Assembly: GCA_017474455.1 (NCBI GenBank)
Contig: JAFVHP010000034.1
Location: 62,001-126,000 of the forward strand
Direction of reading: 5' to 3'
DNA from: Lachnospiraceae bacterium
GTDB lineage: Bacteria > Bacillota > Clostridia > Lachnospirales > Lachnospiraceae
DNA: 64,000 bases
Both the position numbers and the translations under genes were made by a program. Under the pieces are notes generated by a model. That model ran no database searches and was not told the origin of the DNA. It saw nothing but the letters and a program-made list of their open reading frames with translations. This document shows positions 45,046 to 53,504 of this stretch, piece by piece. Numbering within the stretch: position 1 is the stretch's first letter; each line of letters begins with the position of its first letter.

Positions 45046-46014
45046 ATGCTTGGAAACAGTAAGGAACAGAAACCGGTCTACGTGATCAACGGTTTCCTGG
45101 ACAGCGGGAAAACTTCATTTTTCGCATATACACTCGGACAGCCTTATTTTCAGACAAAAGGCCGGACGCTTCTTATACTCTGTGAAGAAGGCGTGGAAGA
45201 GTATTCACAAAGGCTTCTGGGCAGTTCCAATACAGCGCTGGAAAAGATCGATGATCCCGATGAGTTTACCCCGGCGGCGCTGATGGCTCTGGAAAGCAAA
45301 TACGATCCGGAACGTATCCTGATCGAATGGAACGGCATGTGGGATTTCAGGAACTTCAAACTCCCGAAAAAGTGGAGGCTGGAGCAGCAGATGACTGCCA
45401 TAAACGCCGAGACATTTGCCATGTACTTCACCAACATGCGCTCCCTTCTGGCAGAACAGCTCCGGACGTCGGAACTGATCATGATCAACCGCTGCGACAA
45501 CATAGATGAAAAGACGCTGATGTCCTATAAACGGAATATCAAGGCCATCAACCAGCGGGCTGAACTGGTATTTGAAAACAGGACTGGCGAGATCGATATG
45601 ACAACAGAAGAAGATCTGCCGTTCGATATCAGCCAGGATCCTATTGAACTCAAGGGGATCAACTACGGCATCTGGTATATTGACGCCATGGAACATCCTG
45701 ACAGATATGTAGGGAAAAGGGTCAGGTTCAAGGCAATGGCCATGAAACCTGACAACATGCCGGAAGGCTGTTTCGTTCCCGGAAGGATGGCCATGACCTG
45801 CTGTGCGCAGGATATGCAGTTCCTCGGTTATGCCTGCAGATCAGGCAAAGAGCTCCCTGTAAAAGAAGGAGAGTGGATCACGCTGACAGCGAGGATCGCG
45901 AAAGAGGATTTCCCCGGATATGACGCAGCCGGCATCGTGCTGAACGCTGAAGAGACTACAGCCGCCGAAGAGCCGTCCGACGCCATTATCGACTTTTCCG
46001 GCCAGAGCGCGTAA
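45046..46014 (+). CDS. G3E-type GTPase fused to a YcgQ/TIGR03943-like C-terminal domain
   Basis: The 322 residues start with a CobW-like P-loop domain (GFLDSGKTS, about 16-24; G4-like NRCD) lacking the CxCC motif and His-rich insert of its neighbour. The C-terminal third (about 210-300) reads MEHPDRYVGKRVRFKA, GCFVPGRMAMTCCAQDMQFLGY and GEWITLTARI, which resembles the C-terminal domain of YcgQ (DUF1980/TIGR03943), normally a partner of the YcgR permease. The fusion is the notable point. No permease is encoded next to it. Role in metal handling is inferred. A terminator follows. Confidence 0.85.
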   Translation: MLGNSKEQKPVYVINGFLDSGKTSFFAYTLGQPYFQTKGRTLLILCEEGVEEYSQRLLGSSNTALEKIDDPDEFTPAALMALESKYDPERILIEWNGMWDFRNFKLPKKWRLEQQMTAINAETFAMYFTNMRSLLAEQLRTSELIMINRCDNIDEKTLMSYKRNIKAINQRAELVFENRTGEIDMTTEEDLPFDISQDPIELKGINYGIWYIDAMEHPDRYVGKRVRFKAMAMKPDNMPEGCFVPGRMAMTCCAQDMQFLGYACRSGKELPVKEGEWITLTARIAKEDFPGYDAAGIVLNAEETTAAEEPSDAIIDFSGQSA

Positions 46015-46043
46015 CCGGATATATCCGCCGAAACGGGCACAAA

Positions 46044-46075
46044 AAAAGGACCGCGGTAAACCGCGGTCCTTTTAA
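46044..46075. terminator. Bidirectional terminator between the G3E operon and rpsT
   Basis: A 13-bp stem, AAAAGGACCGCGG (46044-46056) with CCGCGGTCCTTTT (46061-46073), loop TAAA. A runs and T runs on both sides fit use in both directions. Confidence 0.9.
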
Positions 46076-46088
46076 TGATTCAATAAGA

Positions 46089-46352
46089 TTATGCCATCTT
46101 GTTGACAGAAGAACTGAGCTTGCTGACTTTGTTGGCGGCATTGTTCTTGTGGATAACGCCCTTGGAAGCAGCCCTGTCGATGGTGGAAGCAGCCTTCTTA
46201 AGCTGTTCCTGCGCGAGAGCCTTATCGCCTGCTTCGACCGCTGTACGAACCTTTTTAACAGCTGTCTTGACGCTGCTCTTTACAGCCTTATTAGCTTCTG
46301 CCTTCTTAGCACTTGTCAGTATTCTCTTCTTGGCATACTTAATATTTGCCAT
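46089..46352 (-). CDS. rpsT: 30S ribosomal protein S20
   Basis: S20 is a helical protein binding 16S rRNA. From ATG 46352 there are 87 residues, starting MANIKYAKKRIL and rich in Ala and Lys. The longer frame to 46403 is not used: GGAGGAGAG lies just before 46352. It is transcribed alone from a strong promoter with a leader of about 85 nt. Confidence 0.97.
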   Translation of the reverse strand: MANIKYAKKRILTSAKKAEANKAVKSSVKTAVKKVRTAVEAGDKALAQEQLKKAASTIDRAASKGVIHKNNAANKVSKLSSSVNKMA

Positions 46353-46443
46353 ATGATCTCTCCTCCATGGAATAATGCAAAAAACAATACGAGCATACAG
46401 CAACGTCGGACACGGACGAAATTGCAGCGCTCACTAAAAAGAG

Positions 46444-46472
46444 ATTTTATTAAAAACAATCTTTCCTGTCAA
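46444..46472 (-). promoter_or_regulatory. Promoter of rpsT
   Basis: On the minus strand, TTGACA (46467-46472), 17 bp, TAAAAT (46444-46449); 11 of 12 consensus bases. Confidence 0.85.
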
Positions 46473-46484
46473 CACTAACCTTGC

Positions 46485-46513
46485 TTGTACGCGAAAAAAC
46501 GCTGTAGTAAAAT
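46485..46513 (+). promoter_or_regulatory. Candidate promoter for the DUF2953-gerW pair
   Basis: TTGTAC (46485-46490), 17 bp, TAAAAT (46508-46513). Divergent from rpsT. The -35 is weak. The 238-nt gap 46353-46590 holds only these two promoters and leaders. Confidence 0.45.
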
Positions 46514-46590
46514 GAACGCGTACCTGTTCCATATGATTTTATCACAGTTTTTGTCCTGTTGATGATCCGTTCAGCCCGTAAGGTATTAAA

Positions 46591-47385
46591 TTGACTTCCC
46601 TGCCAGCTGTTATCCTGAAAACTGTTTTATTCATATTTCTGGCCCTGATCATCGTTATACTGGCATTTCTCTTCGTACCGCTCCGATACCGTTTCCGGTT
46701 TGCCTGCGGAAATGGAGAAACAAGAGAAAAGCTCGCGGCGGATCTGCTTACGAAAGAGACGGATGCTGATATCCGTATCAGCTGGCTGCTCCGGATCTTC
46801 GGCCTTACCTTTTCCAAAAGCGCCGGAAAAGCCATGCTTGTACGTATGCGGATCCTGTGCTTTTCCTTCACCCTGAAGAAAAAGGCAAAGCGCCGCCGCA
46901 AAAAAAAGTCGTCCGGATCCGGGCAGAAAAAGGAAAAACAAAAGCCGGGGCTTAAGAAGCGGCTGTCGCAGTTTGCCGATGCCTGTGGTAAGATGGATGA
47001 CGTAAGCTTAGGCCGCCTGTTAAGGAACGCATCTGGCCGGGCAGGCCGGTTTATCAGACAGATTCTTCCGAAAAAAGCCTTTCTGGAGGGCGTCATAGGC
47101 ACAGGGGATCCCGCCGCGACCGGCAGGGTATTCATGTTTCTGGGCATCCTGGAGGGCCTGGACGGCAGTAGGATACATTTTGGCATCGAACCTGATCTGG
47201 AAAGCGCCCGCTGCCGGCTTAATGGGAGTGGAAACGGAAACCTTTTCCTTTTCAGAGTGGTACAGATACTGTTATGGGCTGTCCTGGACAAGGACATCAG
47301 GGCTGTCAGGAGAGCTTTGAAGAAGCAGGATAAACATGCCGTAAAAGCAAAGGAGGCCGCGGCCGAAGACGCCGCGCAGGGATAA
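46591..47385 (+). CDS. DUF2953 domain protein (YtfI-like)
   Basis: The 264-residue protein has an N-terminal membrane helix (about 9-29), the segment FVPLRYRFRF, a strongly basic stretch (KKKAKRRRKKKSS) near 95, and the DUF2953 C-terminal region with FHFGIEPDLE-like and LFLFRVVQILLWA segments. In Bacillus the homologue ytfI precedes ytfJ/gerW, as here. Function unknown. The start is TTG with TAAGGT 9 nt upstream. Confidence 0.85.
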   Translation: MTSLPAVILKTVLFIFLALIIVILAFLFVPLRYRFRFACGNGETREKLAADLLTKETDADIRISWLLRIFGLTFSKSAGKAMLVRMRILCFSFTLKKKAKRRRKKKSSGSGQKKEKQKPGLKKRLSQFADACGKMDDVSLGRLLRNASGRAGRFIRQILPKKAFLEGVIGTGDPAATGRVFMFLGILEGLDGSRIHFGIEPDLESARCRLNGSGNGNLFLFRVVQILLWAVLDKDIRAVRRALKKQDKHAVKAKEAAAEDAAQG

Positions 47386-47386
47386 G

Positions 47387-47803
47387 ATGAACGATCATAA
47401 GGAAAACCGTTTTCAGTCACTGATAGAATCCATGATGGACAACGCGCAGGCAGTCCTATCCACCAAAACAGTGGTCGGAGAGCCTATCCAGGTCGATGAC
47501 ACGATCATTATTCCTTTATCCGACGTAACGATAGGCTGTGCGGCAGGCTCCAACAACGCCTCCGATAAGGACAGCGGTATGGGCGGCTTCAGCGCGAAGA
47601 TCTCTCCGACAGCAGTACTGGTGATCCGTGATAAAGTGACCAAAGTCGTCAGTATCAAAGACCAGGATACCGTCAATAAACTGCTGGAAATGATCCCGGA
47701 CGTCATTGACAGATTTGCCCTCAGAAAGAAGGGCGGCATGATGAATGATGAAGATGCAGTTGAACTGGCTTTCCCTGAAAAGTCCGAGGAAGACGCCGAA
47801 TGA
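47387..47803 (+). CDS. ytfJ: GerW family protein (YtfJ)
   Basis: GerW/YtfJ is linked to spore germination in Bacillus, but homologues occur in non-sporing Clostridia. The 138 residues contain TVVGEPIQVDDTIIIPLSDV, a Gly/Ser-rich GMGGFSAKISPTAVLVI and a helical acidic tail. It starts 2 nt after the DUF2953 gene. Presence of the gene alone does not prove sporulation. Confidence 0.9.
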   Translation: MNDHKENRFQSLIESMMDNAQAVLSTKTVVGEPIQVDDTIIIPLSDVTIGCAAGSNNASDKDSGMGGFSAKISPTAVLVIRDKVTKVVSIKDQDTVNKLLEMIPDVIDRFALRKKGGMMNDEDAVELAFPEKSEEDAE

Positions 47804-47836
47804 CCTGAGGAACAGGAGAGAGAGACAGAAGAGCAA

Positions 47837-47880
47837 ATAAAAACGCAGCCCGGATCGATCACAGGCTGCGGTTTTTATTA
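47837..47880. terminator. Bidirectional terminator between ytfJ and rpmB
   Basis: CGCAGCC (47844-47850) pairs with GGCTGCG (47864-47870), flanked by ATAAAAA and TTTTTAT, so it can work for both convergent genes. Confidence 0.85.
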
Positions 47881-47906
47881 TGATCAGTTTTTAAACGAAC
47901 GGCAGA

Positions 47907-48092
47907 TCACGCGTGTTCAACTTTACCTGAACGCAGGCATTTCGTGCAGACATGCATTCTCTTTGTGCCGCCGCCGACCTTAACGGAAACACTCTTTACA
48001 TTTGAGTGCCAGATCCTGTTGGTCCTTATATGTGAATGGCTGACATTGTTTCCAAAGTGAGCGCCCTTACCGCAGATATCACACTTCGCCAT
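47907..48092 (-). CDS. rpmB: 50S ribosomal protein L28 (zinc-binding form)
   Basis: From ATG 48092 the protein has 61 residues, MAKCDICGKGAHFGNNVSHSH-type start, with CDIC and CTKC pairs for zinc. The longer frame to 48164 is rejected because TAGGAGG lies before 48092. The gene is beside asp23 and fakA in opposite orientation, as in many Firmicutes. Confidence 0.97.
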   Translation of the reverse strand: MAKCDICGKGAHFGNNVSHSHIRTNRIWHSNVKSVSVKVGGGTKRMHVCTKCLRSGKVEHA

Positions 48093-48132
48093 TGTTACAC
48101 CTCCTAGCTGTTCTAAAAATAACAACGTTGCT

Positions 48133-48161
48133 ATTTTAGCAGATGGATTGGCCGTTTGCAA
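48133..48161 (-). promoter_or_regulatory. Promoter of rpmB
   Basis: On the minus strand, TTGCAA (48156-48161), 17 bp, TAAAAT (48133-48138). Confidence 0.7.
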
Positions 48162-48184
48162 CACAAAAATGCGGCATTCCTTTC

Positions 48185-48213
48185 TTTTCTTTTACGCGTA
48201 AACCGTTTATAAT
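48185..48213 (+). promoter_or_regulatory. Promoter of asp23 with a 12-bp palindrome in the spacer
   Basis: TATAAT at 48208-48213 is perfect; the -35 (TTTTCT, 48185-48190) is weak. Between them TTTACGCGTAAA (48191-48202) is a perfect palindrome, a possible operator. Confidence 0.55.
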
Positions 48214-48247
48214 CTGAATCAGCGTTAATTGAAAGGAGATACTGCAC

Positions 48248-48610
48248 ATGAAGACTTCATCCGTGAATACACATTTAGGCAATATATCCATCGACCACGA
48301 AGTAATAGCCCAATATGCCGGCAGCGTGGCCAATGAATGTGTCGGTGTCGTCGGTATGGCCGGGATCAATATGAAGGACGGCATTGTCGGCCTTCTTAAG
48401 AGAGAATCAATGACCAGAGGCATTCATGTCAGACTTACACCGGCCGAGAAACTGGAGATAGATTTTCATATTATAGTATCTTACGGGGTGAATATCCCGA
48501 CAGTCGCAAATAACCTGGTCGACAGCGTTAAATACAAAGTCGAGCAGTTCGCCGGTCTTGAAGTGGAAAAGATCAATATCTACGTCGAAAGCATAAGACA
48601 GATCGATTAA
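48248..48610 (+). CDS. Asp23/Gls24 family envelope stress protein
   Basis: The 120 residues match the YloU-type Asp23 pattern: GNISIDHEVIAQYAGSVANECVGVVGMA, LEIDFHIIVSYGVNIPTVANNL and VEKINIYVESI. The family is linked to the envelope or to fakA in Firmicutes; exact function is unknown. GAAAGGAGAT precedes the ATG. A terminator-like hairpin spans its stop codon. Confidence 0.92.
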   Translation: MKTSSVNTHLGNISIDHEVIAQYAGSVANECVGVVGMAGINMKDGIVGLLKRESMTRGIHVRLTPAEKLEIDFHIIVSYGVNIPTVANNLVDSVKYKVEQFAGLEVEKINIYVESIRQID

Positions 48611-48630
48611 TATCCTGATCTGTCGTTTTT
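48597..48630 (+). terminator. Terminator hairpin spanning the asp23 stop codon
   Basis: GACAGATC (48597-48604) and GATCTGTC (48617-48624) pair perfectly, with the TAA stop in the loop and GTTTTT after it. Placed between asp23 and fakA it may give partial termination. Confidence 0.6.
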
Positions 48631-48661
48631 ATGTGGCTGACAGGATACGGAGGATTTCAGA

Positions 48662-50389
48662 TTGAGTACGAGTATTGATGCTTCTAAACTTGTCCGGATG
48701 TTTCTCTGCGGTGTAAGGGAACTGCAGGATAATAAGGATTATATTAATGAGCTGAATGTTTTTCCTGTTCCCGATGGCGATACAGGCACCAACATGACGC
48801 TCACTATGATATCGGCTGTCCGTGAAGTCGCATCCCTGCCCGCAGACGCTTCCATGTTTGACGTGTGCAAGGCAATGTCTTCCGGTTCTCTGCGCGGGGC
48901 AAGGGGCAATTCCGGTGTTATCATGTCCCAGCTGATCAGGGGATTCTGCAAGGCGGCAAGGGAGCACGATACACTGACCGTCGACGTGGTCAGCGACGGC
49001 ATCGCAAAAGCTGTATCAACAGCTTACAAGGCTGTAATGAAGCCCAAGGAAGGCACGATCCTCACAGTTGCCAAAGCCGGCGGTGAAAAGGCCGCCGAAC
49101 TGATGGCGGAAGGCATCGTTGATTTTGACGATTTTATCGGTCCCGTTATCGACTATACGGAAGAGGTGCTTGCAAAAACACCGGATATGCTGCCGGTCTT
49201 AAAGGAAGCGGGCGTAGTCGATTCCGGCGGCCAGGGGCTCCTTGATTTTTATAAAGGCCTTCTCAAAGGCTATAACGGCGACAGTGCAGATCCTGAAGAA
49301 CTTCTTTCCGACGAAAGACCCAAAACCAGGGAAAGCACACCTGATACCGAGAAACTCAAATACACTTATAAGCTTTGTTTTGACCTTATACTGACCAGAA
49401 AGCTTTCGGCTGCTGATGAAAAATCCCTGTATGCGTATCTTTCCTCCATAGGCGAAACGACGCAGTGGAAAACAGGTGACGATCTTTTCAGTGTCATCAT
49501 GCAGACCAACGATCCCGGTCTGGCGATCCAGAAATGCCTGTTCCAGGGACAGATCACCAATGTAGTGCTGGAAAACCAGAGGATGGGACGCGGATCCTCT
49601 TCCGGGCCGGACGCTGCGGATAAAGCGCCTGCACCGGAGAACGCGCCGACAGAAAATACGGATTCTGCTTCTTTTACCGAATATCTTCCTTCTGCTGAAG
49701 AAGAAAAGACGTTCGAACGTCCCGAGCACAAGGAAACGGCTTTTATCGCTGTCGCGGCGGGAGACGGGCTGGCTGATATATTCAGAAGTCTCGGCGCTGA
49801 TGAGGTCATTACCGGCGGACAGACCATGAATCCAAGTACCGATGACCTGCTCAACGCGATCGACAGAGTCAACGCGGATACGATCTTCATGCTCCCGAAT
49901 AACAAAAATATCGTCATGGCTGCCAATCAGGCCGCCAAGATGTGTGAAGATCTTAATATCCAGGTGATCCCCACCAGGACGATCCCGCAGGGTATCACCG
50001 CGATCATCAACTATGTTCCCGGCACTGATCCTGAAGAAGCCAGAAAGGCCATGCTGGACGAGATCGCGAACGTCAGGTCCGCTGAAGTGACCTATTCTGT
50101 CAGGGATACACAGATCAACGGCATTACGATCAAAGAAGGCGATTTCATGTCCATCGGTGACAGCGGTATACTCAGCACAGGCAAGGACCTGAATGAAGTG
50201 GCTTTTGAGGCGGTATCGTCGATAGCGGATGACTCTGTTGAGCTTATCAGTATCTACTATGGAAGCGACGCATCAGAAAAAGACGCTGAGGCACTGCTTG
50301 CAAAGTGCCAGGAAGCTTTCCCCGAAAAGGATATTGAGCTGCAGTTCGGCGGGCAGCCGGTCTACTATTATATCCTGTCAGCTGAATAG
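48662..50389 (+). CDS. fakA: Fatty acid kinase catalytic subunit FakA (DAK2/YloV family)
   Basis: FakA phosphorylates fatty acids bound to a DegV-type FakB protein, feeding PlsX/PlsY. The 575 residues have the nucleotide-binding DhaL domain (NVFPVPDGDTGTNM, LRGARGNSGVIMSQ, VDSGGQGLL), a middle domain and a C-terminal domain with GGQTMNPSTDDLL and LPNNKNIVMAA. The start is TTG, with GGAGG 8 nt upstream. A DegV gene lies at 52595, past recG. Confidence 0.92.
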   Translation: MSTSIDASKLVRMFLCGVRELQDNKDYINELNVFPVPDGDTGTNMTLTMISAVREVASLPADASMFDVCKAMSSGSLRGARGNSGVIMSQLIRGFCKAAREHDTLTVDVVSDGIAKAVSTAYKAVMKPKEGTILTVAKAGGEKAAELMAEGIVDFDDFIGPVIDYTEEVLAKTPDMLPVLKEAGVVDSGGQGLLDFYKGLLKGYNGDSADPEELLSDERPKTRESTPDTEKLKYTYKLCFDLILTRKLSAADEKSLYAYLSSIGETTQWKTGDDLFSVIMQTNDPGLAIQKCLFQGQITNVVLENQRMGRGSSSGPDAADKAPAPENAPTENTDSASFTEYLPSAEEEKTFERPEHKETAFIAVAAGDGLADIFRSLGADEVITGGQTMNPSTDDLLNAIDRVNADTIFMLPNNKNIVMAANQAAKMCEDLNIQVIPTRTIPQGITAIINYVPGTDPEEARKAMLDEIANVRSAEVTYSVRDTQINGITIKEGDFMSIGDSGILSTGKDLNEVAFEAVSSIADDSVELISIYYGSDASEKDAEALLAKCQEAFPEKDIELQFGGQPVYYYILSAE

Positions 50390-50422
50390 GACACAGCTGC
50401 AGGATCTGTCCGGTATAACAGC

Positions 50423-50462
50423 AAACAGGCTTTGCAGCTCAGCTGCAGGCCTGTTTTTCTTA
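50423..50462 (+). terminator. Terminator after fakA
   Basis: AAACAGG (50423-50429) pairs with CCTGTTT (50450-50456), with an inner TGCAGC/GCTGCA stem, followed by a T run. Confidence 0.85.
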
Positions 50463-50489
50463 ATATGATGTTCGGAACGGAATAACACT

Positions 50490-52544
50490 ATGGATATAGG
50501 TTCATCGTTGGTCGCGATCAGGGGAGTAGGCGAAAAGACTGCGAAAGCGTTCGAAAAAAGAGGCGTTTTTACAGTCGGTGACCTTCTGCATTTTTATCCC
50601 AGAAGTTATGCGTTCTATGAACCTATCATACAGGTGGGAGATATTCCGTTCTCCGACGGGGCGAATGAAGCAGCCAATGTCTCACTGCAGCTTACGGTCA
50701 GGGGAAATGCGCGCAAAGTCCGCCTGAGGAACAGGGCTGTGACCCACTTTACCGCCTCTGATGAAACAGGCACTTTACGCATTACTTTTTTCAATATGCC
50801 CTATATCGTACACAGCCTTGCCGACGGCGTGACAAAAGTCTTCCGCGGTACAGTAAAAAAGACGGCGGACGGCGGGCTTTTCATGGTACACCCTCAGATG
50901 TTCAGGCCGGAAGAATATGAAGCGGTATCCGGAAGCCTTCTGCCTCATTACGCCCCGGTCAGCGGTGTCAGCGATGACAAGATCATCAAGATGGTCAGGT
51001 ACAGTCTTTCCAGCGTCCTTCTGCCGGATGAGTACATGACCGGAGAAGAACTCGCCGGATATTCGATGAAACCGCTTCCGGATGCCGTATCGTCCATACA
51101 CTTTCCCGACAGCAGGAAAGACTACATACAGGCCAGGAACCGGCTTGTCTTCGATGAGTTTCTTCTTTTCCTCCTGTCTGTCAAAACGGAAAAGAAAAAT
51201 TCAGCAGAGCTTGTAAACCTAAAGCCCATGATCAGGACTGCAGATACAGTCCGCTTCATTGAAGCTCTTCCCTACAGGCTTACCCCGTCCCAGCAAGAAG
51301 CCTTTACGGCCATAGAGGATGATCTTTGTTCCGATACGGTCATGAACCGCCTGCTCCAGGGCGACGTCGGTTCAGGCAAAACGATCGTTGCCTTCCTTTC
51401 GCTTATTCTGTGCGCCGCCAACAACAGGCAGGGTGCCCTGATGGCGCCGACCGAAGTCCTTGCCGTCCAGCATATGAATAAACTGTCGGAGCTGGTTTCA
51501 AGATACGCACTCCCTGTCAGGCCGGTCCTCCTGACCGGTTCGGTAAAGGGGAAGGAGAGGACCAGGGCCCTTTCCGATATCGCGGACGGCTCGGCAAATG
51601 TGATCATCGGGACCCATGCGCTGATACAGGAGAAAGTGGATTACAGGGACCTCGGCCTTGTCATAACCGACGAACAGCACAGATTCGGTGTCAGACAGCG
51701 TGAAGCCCTGTCCGGAAAAGGCATAAATGTGCCGATCATGGTCATGAGCGCCACGCCTATCCCCAGGACCCTGGCCATGATCATGTACGGGGACCTGAAG
51801 ACTTCCGTCCTCAGGGAGAAACCGGGAGGCAGGCTCCCTGTACGGAACCTGGCCATGGCCGATACCGGCAGGGGGAAGGCTCTGCGGTTCATGCTGGACC
51901 AGATAGACCAGGGCAGACAGGCTTACATCATATGCCCTGCAGTTGAGAAAAACGAAGCTTCCGATCTGAATAACGTTGAGACATATTCAGAAGAATTAAG
52001 GAACAGTATACCTCCAAAATACAGGATCGGCGTCCTGCACGGAAGGATGAAGACCGCCCAGAAGAATAAGGTCATGCGGGAATTCGCAGAGCATCTGACC
52101 GATATCCTGGTCTCAACGACCGTGATCGAAGTCGGGGTGGACGTTGCGAACGCCACCGTGATACTTATCGAGAATTCCGAACGTTTCGGTCTTTCGCAGC
52201 TTCACCAGCTGCGCGGCAGGGTAGGCCGCTCAGACATCCAGAGCTACTGCATATTTCTGTATCATACGGAAGACGGCAGCAAACCGGAGCGGCTCAGCGT
52301 ACTTGAAAAGACCAATGACGGCTTTGAGATCGCCGAAAAGGATCTGGAAATGAGAGGGCCGGGCGATCTGTTCGGCACCCTGCAGAGCGGGGAAGCCGGT
52401 TTCGTCCTGGGAGATATATATACGGACCAGCATATCATGTATCAGGCGAATGAATATGCGGACAGGTTGATCGCCGGCGGTATAATGACAGATGTACCCG
52501 CCTCGTCCTGGAGTGCCGGTTCGGTTGACTTTAGAACTATCTGA
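50490..52544 (+). CDS. recG: ATP-dependent DNA helicase RecG
   Basis: RecG remodels stalled forks and branched DNA. The 684 residues contain the N-terminal wedge/OB domain (VRGNARKVRLRN, TASDETGTLRITFFN), helicase motifs QGDVGSGKT, DEQHRFGVRQR, MSATPIPRT, LHGRMK and QLRGRVGRS. Length and order are typical. fakA-recG is the usual Firmicutes order. Confidence 0.96.
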   Translation: MDIGSSLVAIRGVGEKTAKAFEKRGVFTVGDLLHFYPRSYAFYEPIIQVGDIPFSDGANEAANVSLQLTVRGNARKVRLRNRAVTHFTASDETGTLRITFFNMPYIVHSLADGVTKVFRGTVKKTADGGLFMVHPQMFRPEEYEAVSGSLLPHYAPVSGVSDDKIIKMVRYSLSSVLLPDEYMTGEELAGYSMKPLPDAVSSIHFPDSRKDYIQARNRLVFDEFLLFLLSVKTEKKNSAELVNLKPMIRTADTVRFIEALPYRLTPSQQEAFTAIEDDLCSDTVMNRLLQGDVGSGKTIVAFLSLILCAANNRQGALMAPTEVLAVQHMNKLSELVSRYALPVRPVLLTGSVKGKERTRALSDIADGSANVIIGTHALIQEKVDYRDLGLVITDEQHRFGVRQREALSGKGINVPIMVMSATPIPRTLAMIMYGDLKTSVLREKPGGRLPVRNLAMADTGRGKALRFMLDQIDQGRQAYIICPAVEKNEASDLNNVETYSEELRNSIPPKYRIGVLHGRMKTAQKNKVMREFAEHLTDILVSTTVIEVGVDVANATVILIENSERFGLSQLHQLRGRVGRSDIQSYCIFLYHTEDGSKPERLSVLEKTNDGFEIAEKDLEMRGPGDLFGTLQSGEAGFVLGDIYTDQHIMYQANEYADRLIAGGIMTDVPASSWSAGSVDFRTI

Positions 52545-52553
52545 AAGTAATAT
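52525..52553 (+). promoter_or_regulatory. Candidate promoter of degV in the end of recG
   Basis: TTGACT (52525-52530), 17 bp, TAATAT (52548-52553). A perfect TATAAT at 52558 has no matching -35. CTTAA and TTAAG form a short inverted repeat in the leader near 52568-52582. Confidence 0.5.
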
Positions 52554-52594
52554 ACTATATAATTTTGACTTAACTGACTTAAGAGGTAGACAAA

Positions 52595-53500
52595 ATGGCC
52601 AGAATAGCTGTCATGACTGACTCCAACAGCGGGATAACCCAGAAAAGGGCTGCCGATCTCGGGATCAAAGTGATCCCGATGCCGTTTACGATCGACGGCA
52701 GGACATATTATGAAGATATCAATCTGACTCGCAGCGATTTTTTCAGGATGCAGTCTGAAGGCAAGGATATAAAGACCAGCCAGCCGATGCCCGAAGAACT
52801 CTTTGAAGTCTGGGACGGACTTCTGAAGGAATATGATGAAGTCGTCCATATCCCGATGAGCAGCGGTCTTTCCGGATCATGCCAGAGCGCGAAGCTGATC
52901 GCGCAGGAGTATGAAGGCAGGGTACATGTCGCCGATAACCAGCGGATCTCCGTTACACAGATGAGTTCCGTCCTGGATGCCATGAAGCTGGCCGAATACG
53001 GCCTTACAGGCCGGGAGATCGTATCTGTCCTGGAAGAGACCCGGTTCGATTCCAGTATCTACATCATGCTCGATACCCTTGTATACCTTAAGAAGGGCGG
53101 CAGGATCACTCCTGCGGCGGCGGCTGTCGGTACTCTTTTAAGGATAAAACCGGTATTGATGATCAAGGGCGAGAAGCTGGATGCCTTTTCAAAAGCCAGG
53201 ACCGCATCCCATGGCAGGCTTACAATGATCAGTGCCATGAAGAACGATATCGAAAAACTGTACGGCGGAACTGACAGTGAGACCGTTCAGCTGTATACGG
53301 TAGACGGCCAGTGTCCCGATGAACTAGGTGAGTTCCATGAAGAGGTACAGAACGCGTTCCCCGGTTTCCATGTCCTCAATGATTCGCTGTCCCTGTCCGT
53401 ATGCTGCCATATCGGTCCGGGCGCATTAGCCATCGCCTGTTCAAAGAAGATGGATCACAAAGCTGTAGCCGAAAGTATTATCAGTAAAAGGAGCGAATGA
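52595..53500 (+). CDS. DegV family fatty acid-binding protein (FakB-type)
   Basis: DegV proteins bind a fatty acid and present it to FakA. The 301 residues start RIAVMTDSNSGITQ, with TSQPMPEEL (the acyl-headgroup loop), SSGLSGSCQSA and LKKGGRITPAAAAVGTLLRIKPVL, all family hallmarks. AAGAGGT precedes the ATG. With fakA 2.2 kb upstream it probably forms a fatty acid kinase. Confidence 0.92.
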   Translation: MARIAVMTDSNSGITQKRAADLGIKVIPMPFTIDGRTYYEDINLTRSDFFRMQSEGKDIKTSQPMPEELFEVWDGLLKEYDEVVHIPMSSGLSGSCQSAKLIAQEYEGRVHVADNQRISVTQMSSVLDAMKLAEYGLTGREIVSVLEETRFDSSIYIMLDTLVYLKKGGRITPAAAAVGTLLRIKPVLMIKGEKLDAFSKARTASHGRLTMISAMKNDIEKLYGGTDSETVQLYTVDGQCPDELGEFHEEVQNAFPGFHVLNDSLSLSVCCHIGPGALAIACSKKMDHKAVAESIISKRSE

Positions 53501-53504
53501 CCAG

